Source of the DNA: Setophaga petechia
Lineage: Eukaryota > Chordata > Aves > Passeriformes > Parulidae
Direction: 5' to 3'
Assembly: GCA_024362935.1 (NCBI GenBank)
Contig: JANCRA010000165.1
Coordinates: 62,001-126,000 of the forward strand
Length of the DNA: 64,000 nucleotides
The position numbers and the translations under genes are program-made. The notes beneath the pieces are model-generated. The model did no database searches. It was not told the DNA's origin and worked only from the letters and a program-made list of their open reading frames with translations. Positions 49,801 through 61,901 of this stretch are shown piece after piece (position 1 is the stretch's first letter; the number at the start of each line of letters is the position of its first letter).

Positions 49801-52800
49801 CAGGATGGGTGAGGGCACTAGATGCATTTTAAGAGAACACAAGGCATCAAGTTTAGGTCTCCTTTGGTCTCTGAGACCCAATAAAATTACCTTCTCATGT
49901 CATCAGCAAGCACTACGTTTCCAACCAGGCTGTGGGACTTCTTACCAAAGTTTGAACCCATCCATGTAAAGTTTTCTTGCATTACTGTTTAGAGATTTCC
50001 TGTGTAGGGAAGCAAATATTTTAAGACATGAGGAAACATGGAGAGGTATTTTTAAATTGTGCAGTCTCCTCTGTAGTATTTAGGAGAGGCTGTCTTTGCT
50101 GCTGGACTAAGACAGCAGATTTTCCCCACTCTACATGGTGAGCACTAGTTCCTTGACATGATTCTCTCCTCCCTCCAAGTGCTAAAGCCCAGGGCTAAGT
50201 TCTGCATCACAGTCTATTTGGGGGATTCCTCCTGTCTAGTCCTACAGTTCATATAGCCAGAGAAGTTTTCATAAAATCCTACAGGTAAACAGAGATAGCT
50301 CATTCTATCTCATATTTCTTCTTGCTATATTAGAAGATATGTGGTTGTACATTTGTAAAGTATCAAAGAAGGAGTCACCAAGGCAAAAGTTTTGGTTTCA
50401 TTTGGGGTGTCAGATGCCTTTAAGAGGAAACAAATCCTATCAAGTGTACCTGCTTTTTGGTCTGAGGCAAAAGACTGAAACTGGTGATCTTAACCATACT
50501 ACTCCTCAGCATGAGTTAAAAACAATTGTTCAGATTGTTCAGTACTACCAGAACAGCCCAATACCAATACCCAACAACAAAACATGTTGTTCATTTAATC
50601 TCACAACCAGCAAACTGAAGAATTGAACTTGTTATCCATTTCACCTCAGGACATCAGCTCCAGGTAAATATCCATCATATTCAAAATGAAGTAAAATACA
50701 TAATGGCAATTGTATTAAAGTACCTGAATGTGGGCCATGTGTCATTAATGTTCTGCTACAGTCTCCGTTCCCATGGAATGTGTTTACTGATATAACAGTG
50801 ATGACTGTAGCAAAAGTTCTTTAATATCATAACACGGAATACATTTAAAGTCTGTCTCCAGCAAAGCAACCAGCATCAAAGGAAGGGGAGGAAAAAAGGA
50901 AATTAAACATCAGACAGGAGATGTCTCCCAAGCAAAGCCCCATACATACACAAGAAATTACTCAAGGAGATGAGAAGACAGTGTGCACTGATGGCATTGC
51001 AAATTCTACAAATGACAGGCATGCCTGTTAGTCAGACACCCCTGACTAACTGTGCCATGCAAAGTTATCCACACCAGGGATCCAGACAGATCTCCCAAAG
51101 TGCTTGTAACACACATGGATCACACCAGATTGTGATATCAAAGGAGCAACACCTTTGCTAACACCAGGGCACCCCCTGAGAAAGTGCAGGGCATTCCTTC
51201 TTTATGCCAGTGGTATTGAAGGGGTTTGTGCTTTGCCCCTTCAGAGCCTCCAGTGATCTCCTGCCCTCATCACCCTGCCCCAAGAGGCTGTAGTAGGCCC
51301 AGGAACACAGAACAGTGGTTGCTAGGAGAAGGGCATGAGCTCTGTACTCAGCTTGCAAGACTGACTAAAACCACAGCAGATTTCTAGCTGCAGCTTTCTT
51401 TTCACACCTGGCAAGGGAAATGGAAACTGCGTGGAAGGAAAGCTTTGGCACAAGTAGCTGAAAAGCACTAATGTCAACATTCAACACTCCAGCTCTGCAA
51501 TCCCTTCTGCATGTTTACATTTAATATATTAGGAAAGGGATTTTGTCCTCACCCACAGTTCTCTCTGCACACTCTTACAAAACAATCCTGAATTGCAGAG
51601 GTATAAAACCCACTCACAATTAAAGAAATAGTAATTTTCTTAGAACTACATTTTTGCACAAATGGCAGAACAATAGTTGAGGAACTTGCTCTGATGTGTC
51701 AGGAAAGTCTGATGCATCTCAAATGAAGAAACTATTTGTCTGTACTGGAGTAAGACATTGGCCAGAGGCCAAGGATATTTCACTCTCATTACAGTGGTAT
51801 TTGGCACAGAAACACTCATGAAAACAACATGTCACAAGTACAGAATTTTCTGAAGATTAAAAAAGCTGAAGAAAGGGTTTCAAGAGCTTCCAAGGAAGCA
51901 ACATGCAACAAAGAAACATCAAATGAAAAAAATCCCACATAGGAAAAGGGAAGAGAAAAAATAGAGGACACAGAAAGGGAAATGGAATATAAGAGTCCAA
52001 AAGAAGTAAATTTATTTCACTTAATTTCAGGTGCTTACCATGTACATGTCCACACTGAATTGTCTATCTTTCCTCTATAGTCAAAGGAGAGGTGGTCATA
52101 ATCCCACCAATGCAGCCTAGGGTTTCTTTCACCAGGCCAATATGGGAGCCCTCTTAGGGGTGAGATGAACTACACAAAAACTTTACTCAAAACACTGGAT
52201 GCCTCTTCACAGCTGAGAATGCATGACCTGTTCAGGGACCAGCACAATATCTTACTGCTCATTCTAATGCAAAAGTTAACTCCAAAAATTCTCTCGTTCC
52301 ATCCCAAGAGGAGAGATGCATGAGACTACAACCAACAAAATCATGACTAAGAGCAAACTTTCCTTCAATCATTCTCTGAAAAAAAAATTCAGAATAGACC
52401 TGCTATTTTTGATAACTTCTCAGATGACGAAAACATAATACTTTTTTTTTTTTTTTGGCATTTCAGAGTGGACTAAAGTAAAAAGAATGCAAAAATATAA
52501 TTAATCAAAATCCACATCTCATCTAAATAAACTATCCTAAATCACTCTGCCACTTTTCTTTCATAATTAGGAATACGTCTATGTTGTGCAACACATTACT
52601 GTGAAAAGATATTTAGATTAGTTATAAACCTGTATGCCTGTGCAGCATAGTACCATGTACTGCCAAGATGCTGGAATCAGGAAATGATGAGCTATTGCTG
52701 CTCTCTGCCTAGGGTATATCCTCACCAGAATCTATCAGCCAACTGGAGCATTGTCTTAGAGCAATGCTTTAAGACAATGTTAATTTTCTTCAGTTTCTAT

Positions 52801-54114
52801 ATGAAATGGTTTAAATAAACTTGGGTTCATGAACTCATGAAGCATTGGGTGTGGACCCTAATTTCCAACAAAATAAAACAAACTGTTATATCTTATTCTA
52901 ACCATTTTTACTTCTTAATACTGTAATATTACCATATTTCCACTGCTGACTAGAAGCTGCTCTTGCTGCAGCATGTAGATTAGAGAAACACCTAATTCTA
53001 AGTCATTATTCTGATAAAGAAGGTCTCCTTTACCAAAGGATTTCCTCATCATCCATTTAATGACAGATGATTACTCCTCTGTGTTATCAAGAGGGCCACA
53101 GAGGGCAGTATCTCTGTAAAAATCTGCTCAGTACAACATGGCAGTCAGCACCAAGAATTTTCAACATTAGAAGCTGGGTGAAATTTAACACTTCAAGAAT
53201 TTTCTCTCCCAAAAATCACATTGTCTAAAACAGTATTATTGCTGCCAATTTCAACAAAACCGTTCATTTTTCACTCCATCTCCAGAGAGACAAACCACAA
53301 ACATAAAAGTTGCTTTTGGATTTTTTGGAAGTGAAACCTTCAACTTTAAACAACAGTTTCAAGTATATGCTGTTCTGAAATAGCCTATTTTGTTCTGAAT
53401 AAAATCAGAACTATGCATTTGGACATTATTTACTCAAAATACTTTTTAATGCTCTAAAGCTATCTGATACTCAGAGTTTCTATAACAACTTGAACAGGAG
53501 ATGAAACATCAGCATTTCCCAAATAATGAAAATATTTTTTTCCATTCCATTGAGTCTAGCACAGATAACCAAAAACAGTTCTTTCCATGCAAAGATCAGG
53601 TCCTTTAAACAATAAGAAAAATGATCCCCCCTGCCTTGTAATTCCAAAGAAACCAGCTCAGGAAAATTACTGCAACAATTTTTAAAAAAGAACAGAGAGT
53701 AGGCAAGACTGCCAGAACCAAAATGTCAAATGGCAAAATGGCTTAGTCTCTTTTTATCTGTGTTGGCCAAAAGACCAAGGAATGGCTTCTTTCACAAATG
53801 CTGGCATAAATGTAAACTTGCCCTGTACTGGGCTTGTACCACTGAATTACACAACAGATGTGATTAGAATAGAATTAAAAAAATGCTGATCCTCTTCCTG
53901 TTCAATCTGTTCCAAAAGCATCCATGAAGATCCTGGTAGTTCCAAATAAATATTAGTAAAACTAAACTGTACTCTCATGTATAGGATCAGAAAGAGTGGT
54001 AGAGTAAGTGAGTTGAGTCTCCCATGGTCACGGATCAGCATGTAATGGATAAGGCTCAGAAGAAACAGCACATCCTACAACTTTAGTCCTCCTTGTAATA
54101 TTTTTAGACACATT
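46831..54114. other. 7-kb unique interval, no gene seen
   Basis: No gene or clear transposon recognised. The stretch 48930-49200 is open on both strands for more than 80 codons and somewhat GC-richer, but shows no known motif. A candidate conserved stretch lies at 48220-48480. A perfect 10-bp inverted repeat with an 11-base loop is at 52749-52779, and a T15 run at 52442-52456. Confidence 0.5.
52749..52779. repeat. 10-bp perfect inverted repeat, 11-base loop
   Basis: Arms cattgtctta (52749-52758) and taagacaatg (52770-52779) are exact reverse complements. They are too short and isolated for a miRNA call. Confidence 0.6.
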
Positions 54115-54255
54115 TTTTCCAGAAAAAAATAAACAAACAAACAAACCAAAAAAAGCAAAAAACCCACACTCACAAAAAACCACACCCAACCAAAAAACCA
54201 AATGAATAAAAAAAAAAAAAACAACAAAGACAAACACAAAAAAATCCCAGCCCAA
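54115..54255 (+). repeat. A-rich low-complexity tract with CAAA units
   Basis: About 140 bp consist almost only of A and C on the plus strand, with AAAC/CAAA runs and an A13. The opposite strand therefore reads as open frames rich in Phe, Leu and Val, which are not genes. Confidence 0.85.
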
Positions 54256-57074
54256 TGAACCAATAAAGCAAACAAAAACACTGCCAAATATAAATTCAAA
54301 ATTATTGGCTCCTAATATATCTTAAATTTCCATTTCTGAGTCCAATAAGGCAAGAGAAATTTTCAGCTGACAAAAAAATGAGATTCAGAAGATTTGGCAG
54401 TTATTTCTTCATCATCTACATTGAATCAGATTGCCTTAGAGACTTCCGTGTACAATGAAATAATTTTTGGAACATCCCACACTGCTTGTTCTACCCTCCC
54501 ACTGCTAGACAGCTTGTAAGGAAAGGTTAGCTGACCAAGATCTTAAATTACAATCACTATAAACTACTGCTACCCTTAGGAGCTGACCTTTCCATTTTGA
54601 ACTTATATGGCTCTGGAAATGGCACACAGAGGGCAAAACCAACCATGCGCTGTACTCCTGGCGCACATCATGAGGGGAGACAGAGGAAAAGCAAGAACAT
54701 GGCTGCTAATTCACCAGCCACTGCAGTTACCTGCTTCTCCCCATGGGCCCTGGGCTGAGAAAATGGGGCTGAACTGCCAACTCCATGCAGGCTTCAGATA
54801 CAGGACACAGGCCCTTTCTGTAAGCACACCAATCCTCAAATCTGAAGGAGCTCCACTGAGAGATGGAAAATGAGATGGAAAATGGAACTTACCAGCTTTG
54901 AAAAATAAGATATATATATAAAAATCTAAATAAATTAATGGGAAGAAGTTCTATGAATATGTGCTTCAAAATGCCACTGCAAAGAATCATTACATAGTTC
55001 CTTTGAACTGCTCTTGCAGCAACACTGAAGGAAAACCAACTTCAAATTGGAAATAAAGGTAGTTGATTCATGTGAGAACAGCTTTAGAAAATTGTAAAAA
55101 ATGTGCACAGGCCAAATAGTTCACTGCTTCCTTGAAACATATATTTGTAGCTATTTGATAGTAACCTTCTTTAATTTGTGGTTATGAACCTATTTTTCAG
55201 AAAATATACAGAAATGCACATTGCAGAATCTTCCTTTCCAACTGAAAATACTGGCTGTGAATACAAACATTTCATTTTCCATCATTTAACCCCAGTACAT
55301 CAAAACAAAAAGCGGCAATGGTATCTGATAAACAGTGGGAATAAAGGAAGTTTTCAGGAATTCCAGCTGTCAGTCAGAAAAGGGAGCAACACAGTTTACT
55401 CATAAAATCCCTTCATCCAGAGCCGGGCTCTGACTACTGAGTGGGACTCTGAAAGTAACACTAATACAGTGAATCTGGGAACTTAAAATAGAGTTAAATG
55501 CCTGTACTTGTTAAAAGTACAAGGAGTCAGCTCCATCTGCTGAAAATGAAGGGCTTATGTTCTGCACTTGCCTTATTTTTCATGCAGGTTACCCCACTAG
55601 ACTCTTAAACCTCAACAGCTTCTCAGGCTTCAATAAATCAAAATGAAGACCAAAAAAATTGTTTGGTGATACAATCACGAATATAGTGTCAAAGTTTTAA
55701 AAGCATTCAGGGGCAGCATATTCTGATAGTGCTAAAACCAAAGGTGAAACTGCTGGCAGGTGAGACAGTAAAATTAGACTTCCTCATGGCTCCTTAAAAA
55801 AAAAGTATTATCCCAGCACTTAAGCTGTTAAATATATCCAAAGGAAGTCTTTACAGAATTCTAATTAGACAAAAAAAATGCTTTCCCATATAATCTTTAC
55901 AAAGGTTTTCTTCATAAAATTACTTTTTTTCACAAGGAAGTATTTTTCTTCATGCCAAAATATTTTTGCACACAGGCATTTTTGGAACTGAATTCTTAAG
56001 CCTAGGGCAGGAACAATTCTGCAGCAGACAATTTTATATTAACAATTTGACTTTAATAGGCAGAAATAGTATCTGGTGTGCCATTGAAAGTGGTCTGAAA
56101 ATATCAACTTTCTTTAGGAAAGCAATTCTACATACAAATATATTCTTACTTCTCTTCAAAATTCTTTATAAATCTGTCCTTGATTTTTAAGTCTTCAAAA
56201 ACTGATTATGTTTTAATGCTTTCATAAATGTTGACATTTTTGCAGGGAAAAACTCTTCATTTAAGATGGATTCTCATTTTTCCATATATATGGCAAGTAA
56301 CCACTATTTTGTTCATAAAGCATGGTCTCAATCAACAACAATTTATCTTTATCACCCAGAAATGCTTGAAAATACAAGACACCATCTGTCTTGATTTCAA
56401 ACTGACAGACAATTTAACATGCACACTGTGAACTTCAGCAAACAATATTTCATTACTATCAATTTTATAGTGGACGTTGCTACATCTTTTAACAATCTGC
56501 TTAGAAGGTTGAGTTAAAAAAAAGTTAACAATCTGCTTAGAAGGTTGAGTTAAAAAAAAAAAAAAACAAAACAACTTTACTGGTATATTTACTTAAATAT
56601 AGTAACCAGCAGGTAACCACTTGACTTGCTGTATTGACTGGTCAACCTGACCCTTTGATTACATTAAGATCTGTAGATATGTATATCCACAAATGCCTCC
56701 TGGACTTTGTCATCCTAAAGAAAAAATCGTATTTCACACCCTTCTTACAATTGCCACATATTCTTTCTTTCCAATACATCACATACTATTTCCTCTGTTG
56801 TGGGGAAGCAGGCTTAAAAAGCACAAGCAGACACATAATGAGGAAGCTGATTCTCAGTCTATTACTACCAGTTGATCCATATAAGCAAATAAATTCATTT
56901 CTGTCTTACCTGTACCTCATTCATGTTGCTAGCACTTGAATGACTATCTAAGTGACACCTGGGCAATCATTCAGCATCTTATGTCAAGTAAAGCACTTTC
57001 ACTGAGCTGGGTACCTTCCATAAGACAAAATATGACATCAAGAGTTGTTCAGAAGACCTTAAATTTTCCATGAA
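54256..57074. other. Unique DNA with one tandem duplication
   Basis: No gene recognised. Frames of up to 101 codons lack known motifs. The only repeat is the 36-bp duplication at 56489. Confidence 0.5.
56489..56563. repeat. 36-bp tandem duplication ending in an A-run
   Basis: The unit starting 'ttaacaatctgcttagaagg' occurs at 56489 and again at 56525 (period 36), each copy ending in a run of A. The second A-run is longer, which fits slippage after duplication. Confidence 0.93.
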
Positions 57075-57288
57075 ATAAAGGGACACCAATAGAAATCTCT
57101 TCACAAAGAGGGTTGTTAAGCACTGAAAGAGGCATCCAGGGCAGTGGTGGGGCCACCATCCTTGGAGATGTCCAAGAAATGCCTGAAATTAGTTCCATGG
57201 TCTAGTTGACAAGATGGTGATCAGGCAAATGTTGGACTCAAAAATCTCAGGGTCTTTTCCAAACTAAATGAAATTACTGTGAAAATTA
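57075..57288 (+). mobile_element. Degraded CR1 LINE 3' end
   Basis: The CR1 order is kept but eroded: 'aaatctcttcacaaagaggg', then 'catccagggcagtggtgggg' and 'ccaccatccttggagatgtc'. It ends with 'ggtcttttccaaactaaatg'. The terminal ATTCT repeat is almost lost, indicating an old copy. Confidence 0.82.
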
Positions 57289-57310
57289 CTACCACAAAAC
57301 TCGAACTCCA

Positions 57311-57703
57311 TTAACTCCTAGAAGAACCTCCAGAAGTTTCAGGAAGATAAGAGGAGGAAATTAGGCAGAAAAGGTATCTCTGCTTCTTGTTTGATCCCCT
57401 CAGACCATTACAGGCACCACACAATACATTGCTTCCCACATCATCTCTGCAAACCTCAAGCATAATAGCACCTAATCCCATCCTGACCTGCACCAGGGTC
57501 ACTTTAACCTTGCAGTCAGCATCCTCAGAGGCAGGCAATATGCCTAAAATTATCACAACTGGTACAAAAACAATGTTTTTACCAAACTGATAGAAGCATG
57601 ATGCAATTTCACTTATCATATCATAAACTGAAAAGCAACCAAGAAAAAAAATATTTTTGAAGAGCACAAAGGTTTCTTTTACCACTGGTAGACAACCTTT
57701 CAC
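57311..57703 (-). other. Unrecognised 130-codon open frame
   Basis: The minus strand is open from an ATG for 130 codons, the longest frame here that lies outside any recognised repeat. The predicted product has two hydrophobic stretches (residues about 12-30 and 42-56) and several cysteines in the C-terminal half. I do not recognise a family. There is no visible splice or promoter context, and a plus-strand frame (57387-57590) overlaps it. A chance frame or an old retrocopy fragment are both possible. Confidence 0.2.
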
Positions 57704-57993
57704 AATAATCAGGGATCTGCAACAGTCATTACCAAGTCAGGGAGGACTGAGAATATCTGATTATTTTAAACAAGACAGACCACTGCCTTGTCAAACGTAG
57801 GTGGCATAGCAATACACCACCATAATCTCTGTTGCCTAAACAGAAAAAAAAGAAACCATTATGCTTCATAAGCATCAGGATTTCCATGGATAAAACTGCC
57901 TTAAATTCAACAGGAAATAAGTTTTCTCTACTGTGCTCCCTATTTTAACTGCTTTATGATGAATCTTGAAAAGTGATTCTCATTTTAACCCAG

Positions 57994-58025
57994 GTGTATA
58001 TATATGTATATATACACACACACAC
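57994..58025. repeat. (TA)n(CA)n short microsatellite
   Basis: A self-complementary 'gtgtatatatatgtatatat' run continues into about five CA units. Read directly. Confidence 0.88.
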
Positions 58026-58299
58026 TGGCCAGCAAATGAGCTGTACTTCATAACCATAAAGAGTCTTAAGAAATCACATTCTAAAAGTGTTTGAAAAATA
58101 AGTATGTGAGTGCAACATAATCCTTCAAAGAGTGAATTATTTGAAAGCTTTATTTTTGTGTGTAGCTGCAAAGCCACACAGCAAGCATAGCATTTAGGAA
58201 ATGAATAGAAATGTCCTAGAAACTGAAGTTTTTAAAATGTCACTGCATTTTCACCTGAGATTAATGACACAGAGCCCAAAGAAGCAGCTGCATTCCAGT

Positions 58300-58332
58300 T
58301 CCTGAACAGGAATGTCCTGAACAGGACATTCC
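58300..58332. repeat. 24-bp near-perfect palindrome overlapping a 12-bp direct repeat
   Basis: Arms ggaatgtcctg (58309-58319) and caggacattcc (58322-58332) are exact reverse complements around AA. The word tcctgaacagga also occurs twice in direct orientation, at 58300-58311 and 58315-58326. It resembles a dimeric factor site, but no known consensus (steroid receptor, p53, STAT) fits cleanly. Confidence 0.8.
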
Positions 58333-60169
58333 AAAAAACAAAAAGCCAAGCTGTCTTTTTGTCTTTCCCCAGATGCTGATCAGAACATCTAATTATCAAC
58401 TCAATGCTGCCTGCTTAGAGATTATATTTCAGTGACAAAAGAAGTTCTTCATTTGCTTTCTCTATTTCATCGCTTCAACAGTGATTTACAAATGCAGAAG
58501 AACATTAGGTCTTGCTCACAGGAACACCTCTGTGTTGAATCATAGCAGCATTTTCTAAATAATAGTGGAAAATATTAGTTTTCTAAAAGTGGAAATCTGC
58601 AAATAGCAGCTGTGTTTCTTGTTCATTATAAACCTTTCATGTATATAATGACATTATTTATCCCGATTGATTCTACCTCTCCATAAATTTATATACTACA
58701 TGTTGGTAAAAAAACCAAATTAGAAATGCAAAGAATCCATATGTTAGCTTTGCCATTTGCATTATCTACAGTTGCAGATTCCCTTCTGGCTCCTAATTGA
58801 TTTCATAATTTGCTTGGATGTACAAGAAACTGACTCCACAATGAGCTCCTGTGAATCTATATTCCCATACAGTTTATCTGAAGTGTAAGAATTAAGTTAC
58901 AAGTATTTGAGAAAACTCCTTCAGTGTAGCAGGAAATGATGTTTAAAATCAATTGGCAGAATAATAGCAAATAACTTTTTACTTCATCTATGATTCAATA
59001 TTTTACTATGGTAAAATAACCTGGATCTCATAACCTGACTAGGCAGGATCATACTTCTCTCTCTTCTGTTGAGGCTCATTCAGTAAATTTCAAATACAAC
59101 TCAAATGTATTTCTAGACTCCTAAGCCAACTGTAAGACTGTTCTTTCACCAGCTTTCCCACAATTTCTTTTTCTCTCAGAAAGAGAAGCAGAACTGTTTG
59201 GCAGTGGAGGCCAGATCTCTGACACCCTTCAGCTAGTGAACAGTCTGGTGCCTCTCTTCAACATAAGGGACAGCGCTGTAAAAGAGGGCTTGAGAGATGC
59301 AATGTCAGCAACCTAAAAGAAAGCCTGGGCTGACACACTAAGGAAAAGCCATACAATGGAATTTCAGATTTTCAGAGTATTGAAGTTGTAACACAGTCCA
59401 TTATTCTTTCACATTACCTCCACAACAACCCCACCTCTGCTGTCACTACAGAAGCTTAGCATTTTCTGCATGAGAAACCATTTCCTCCCATCTGTCCCAA
59501 GTTTGCTTCTCATTAATTTCCATTTCTGCTTACTTGTCATATTTAAATTGGGCCATAATTATAGATTAAGATGGAACAGATTCACCAGTTACTGGCCACA
59601 AAGAAACTGCCCTCTCCATATTGTTTCAAAGGGTTTTTGACAACACTCTTTTATGAATTCTCACTATGATGGTTTGATCTGTTTGTATTAGATATAAATG
59701 TGAATTTCCTCAGCATCAAAAGCCAGGTCCCCATCACATCTAAATTTCAACAATGTTTTCCTTTAGTAATATAGCCAATTGGGAATCCAGAACTGCATTT
59801 CACATTGGCCTGTAAATCTCAGGCTGCTTGTTCTAGCTGTCCAGTCTGATCCTAAAATATGTGAATCTCACAAAGTATTACTGAAGCAGATCTAGACATT
59901 TTTTCACATGTATATTTTATGTGCCTCAGAGCACAGCAAAATTTTACTTATCTAAAAGATTTAATTAACAGCAAACACATTAAGAATATTTAGCTCTTCC
60001 TGACCACAGCTGCTTTCTTTTATTTTCAACTTGCCCCCATTTCATTCAGTGTTTTAAATCTCATCTTCTTGCTCATTCAAAATCAAAAGTTTTCAGTACC
60101 ATTGCATCACTGTATCTCTTGTATTGATCCAGGAGAGAAGGTATCAAAACCAAAAAAGGCTGTAGTAGC

Positions 60170-60240
60170 TACCATTAAAATATATAACTATATATATTAA
60201 TGTAGGTTACCATTAAAATATATAACTATATATATTAATA
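60170..60240. repeat. 38-bp tandem duplication, AT-rich
   Basis: The unit starting 'taccattaaaatatataact' occurs at 60170-60207 and 60208-60240 (second copy 33 bp, identical over that length). Probably recent. Confidence 0.94.
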
Positions 60241-60490
60241 TCTATATAGTGTATTGATATAACCTGGTATCTCAAATTTTTAAACCTTCTATGCTGAGTT
60301 ATCCAACTACAGATGATTTCAGAGGTACATTTTTATCATTAGTACAGTGTTAATGCTTGGGAAACTGGATCAAAAAGGTCCTTTGAGTATGCAATTCCTT
60401 CTCATAAACTGAAAATTTTATAACTACACTTCTTAATATTTTACTGTATACAGTCTAATTCTCAAGATACTTCTCCTACAGTTGCTTTAC

Positions 60491-60590
60491 AAAGTAAATC
60501 CTATGAGGAGTGGCTGAGGGAGCTAGGGTTGTTTAGACTGAAGAAAAGGAGGTTCAGAGGAGACATTATTACTCTGCCTACTACTTACCA
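60491..60590 (+). mobile_element. CR1 LINE internal fragment
   Basis: 'cctatgaggagtggctgagg' and 'gttgtttagactgaagaaaa' match the end of the CR1 reverse-transcriptase frame. The fragment stops soon after 'gacattattactctgcctac', without a CR1 3' terminus. It is distinct from the next copy, which carries its own version of this segment at about 61229-61285. Confidence 0.83.
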
Positions 60591-60734
60591 CTCTCCATGA
60601 AGCTATCTTTGTCACAATCTACTCCTGTAAAAGTACACAAGCAGACAACCCATTTCTGCACTCAGGGATATTTCCTAATTTATTCAAATTCTTTGGAACA
60701 GATTCAAGAACATAAGCCTTGTGAAAGTATCCTC
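60591..60734. other. Short spacer between two CR1 pieces
   Basis: About 140 bp with no recognised content. It may be diverged CR1 sequence. Confidence 0.4.
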
Positions 60735-61527
60735 TCCTAAATTTGCTGATTATAGTAAATCAGGAGTTTCTGTCTACCTCAAAGACAAGCCCTGCAGAGA
60801 GACCGACAAAAATTAAAGGGGTAGACAATCACCAGCCGTATGAATTTTAACAGGGGCAATCACCAGATTCTGCACATGGGACAAAGCAGCCCTGGATGTG
60901 TGGACAGACTGGGAAAGGAGAGGCTGGAGAGCAGCACTGCAGAAAGGGACTCGAGTTTCCTGGTCAATGGCAAGCTGAACATGGTCAGCAGTGCCCTGGG
61001 AGCCAGCAGGGTCCCGAGGAGTGTCCTGGAGGGCATCAGGCACAGCATTACAGCCAGACAAGGGAGGGGATTGTCCTGCTCTGCTCTGCTCTGCTCTGGG
61101 GCAGCCTCACCTCGAGTGCTGGGGGCAGTTCTGGGTGCCACAACACAAAAAAGACACTGAGCTGTCAGAGAGTGTCAAAGGAGACCACGAGTACGGTGAA
61201 GGACCTGGGGTGAAGCCGTGTGAGCAGTGGCTGAGGTCACTTGCTCTGTTCAGCCTGGAGAAGAGGAGATTGAGGGGAGATCTCACTGCAGTCACAGCTT
61301 CCTTGTGAGAGGAAGAGGAGGGGCAGGCAGTGATGGCTTCTCTGAGGTGGCAGCGACAAGAGACAGGGGTGTGGCCTGAAGTCCTGTCAGGGGACGTTTA
61401 AGCTGGGTATTAGAAAAACGTCCTTAATCTACAGGTTGGTTGGGCACTGGAGCAGGCTGTCCAGAGAAGTGGTCACAGCACCAAGCCTGACCGAGTTCAA
61501 GATTTTGGACAGCGCTTATGGGTACAT
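60735..61527 (+). mobile_element. CR1 LINE, left part, interrupted by an LTR
   Basis: About 790 bp match CR1 from late ORF2 onward: 'cctaaatttgctgattatag', then 'gagaggctggagagcagcac', 'cagcctggagaagaggagat', 'gggcactggagcaggctgtc' and 'gaccgagttcaagattttgg'. The copy is GC-richer than its surroundings and keeps CpGs. It breaks off in the 3' UTR at the LTR and resumes at 62196. A five-base TGCTC unit is repeated four to five times at about 61075-61097. Confidence 0.95.
60840..61308 (+). pseudogene. CR1 ORF2 C-terminal region, frameshifted
   Basis: Pieces typical of the CR1 ORF2 C-terminus (DRLGKERLESSTAERD, then LFSLEKRRLRGDL) appear in different frames: 60840-61160, 60896-61213 and 60991-61308. 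At least two frameshifts therefore separate them. The reverse-transcriptase catalytic core lies upstream and is absent. No protein is expected. Confidence 0.85.
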
Positions 61528-61580
61528 TGCTGTGTTGTGTCCGTATAAGTTGGACTGTTCTGTTCCCCCCTATCATGTAA

Positions 61581-61602
61581 TAGTTCTGCCCTAGTTCTGC
61601 CC
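61581..61602 (+). repeat. 11-bp tandem repeat in the LTR
   Basis: The unit tagttctgccc occurs twice head to tail in the U3 region. Read directly. Confidence 0.9.
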
Positions 61603-61894
61603 TTCCTCCCTTGTGCAGCCAGTTATCCCAACTCCTCCCTAGTTGCCTTGGAGATTAATGTACCTCTTCTGAAATCCCTCCCCAGTGCCCTGTCCATCAC
61701 TCAGCGCTCCCACCCTTCTCTCTAGAACGCTCTAGAAACTTCCAGCCAGAGGGTCACGTGATTGGGTCAGGGGCTGGGGCCGCACCCTCAAGTTACCCCC
61801 ATTGATGTTCTCCCTAAGTCAATCTTTTGTATCCCACTCCCCCCTGAAACCCCATTCGTCCAAGTACTGACTCCTCCCCTGTGTCCCTCCCTCC

Positions 61895-61901
61895 TTATAA
61901 A
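61895..61901 (+). promoter_or_regulatory. TATA box of the nested LTR
   Basis: TTATAAA lies about 370 bp into the LTR and about 55 bp upstream of the AATAAG poly(A)-like word. This implies a short R region starting near 61925. Confidence 0.6.

Larger units (their letters stand above)
57704..60490. other. Unique DNA, no gene seen
   Basis: No gene recognised. It holds the TA/CA tract at 57994, a 24-bp palindrome at 58309, two octamer-like words at 58726-58762 and a 38-bp duplication at 60170. The remainder is AT-rich without recognisable structure. Confidence 0.5.

Noticed and set aside
52749..52779. Hairpin considered as a miRNA precursor
   Set aside because: The 10-bp stem is far shorter than a miRNA precursor stem.
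54028..54299. Phe/Val/Leu-rich frames on the minus strand, looking like membrane proteins
   Set aside because: They arise from the A-rich low-complexity tract on the other strand.
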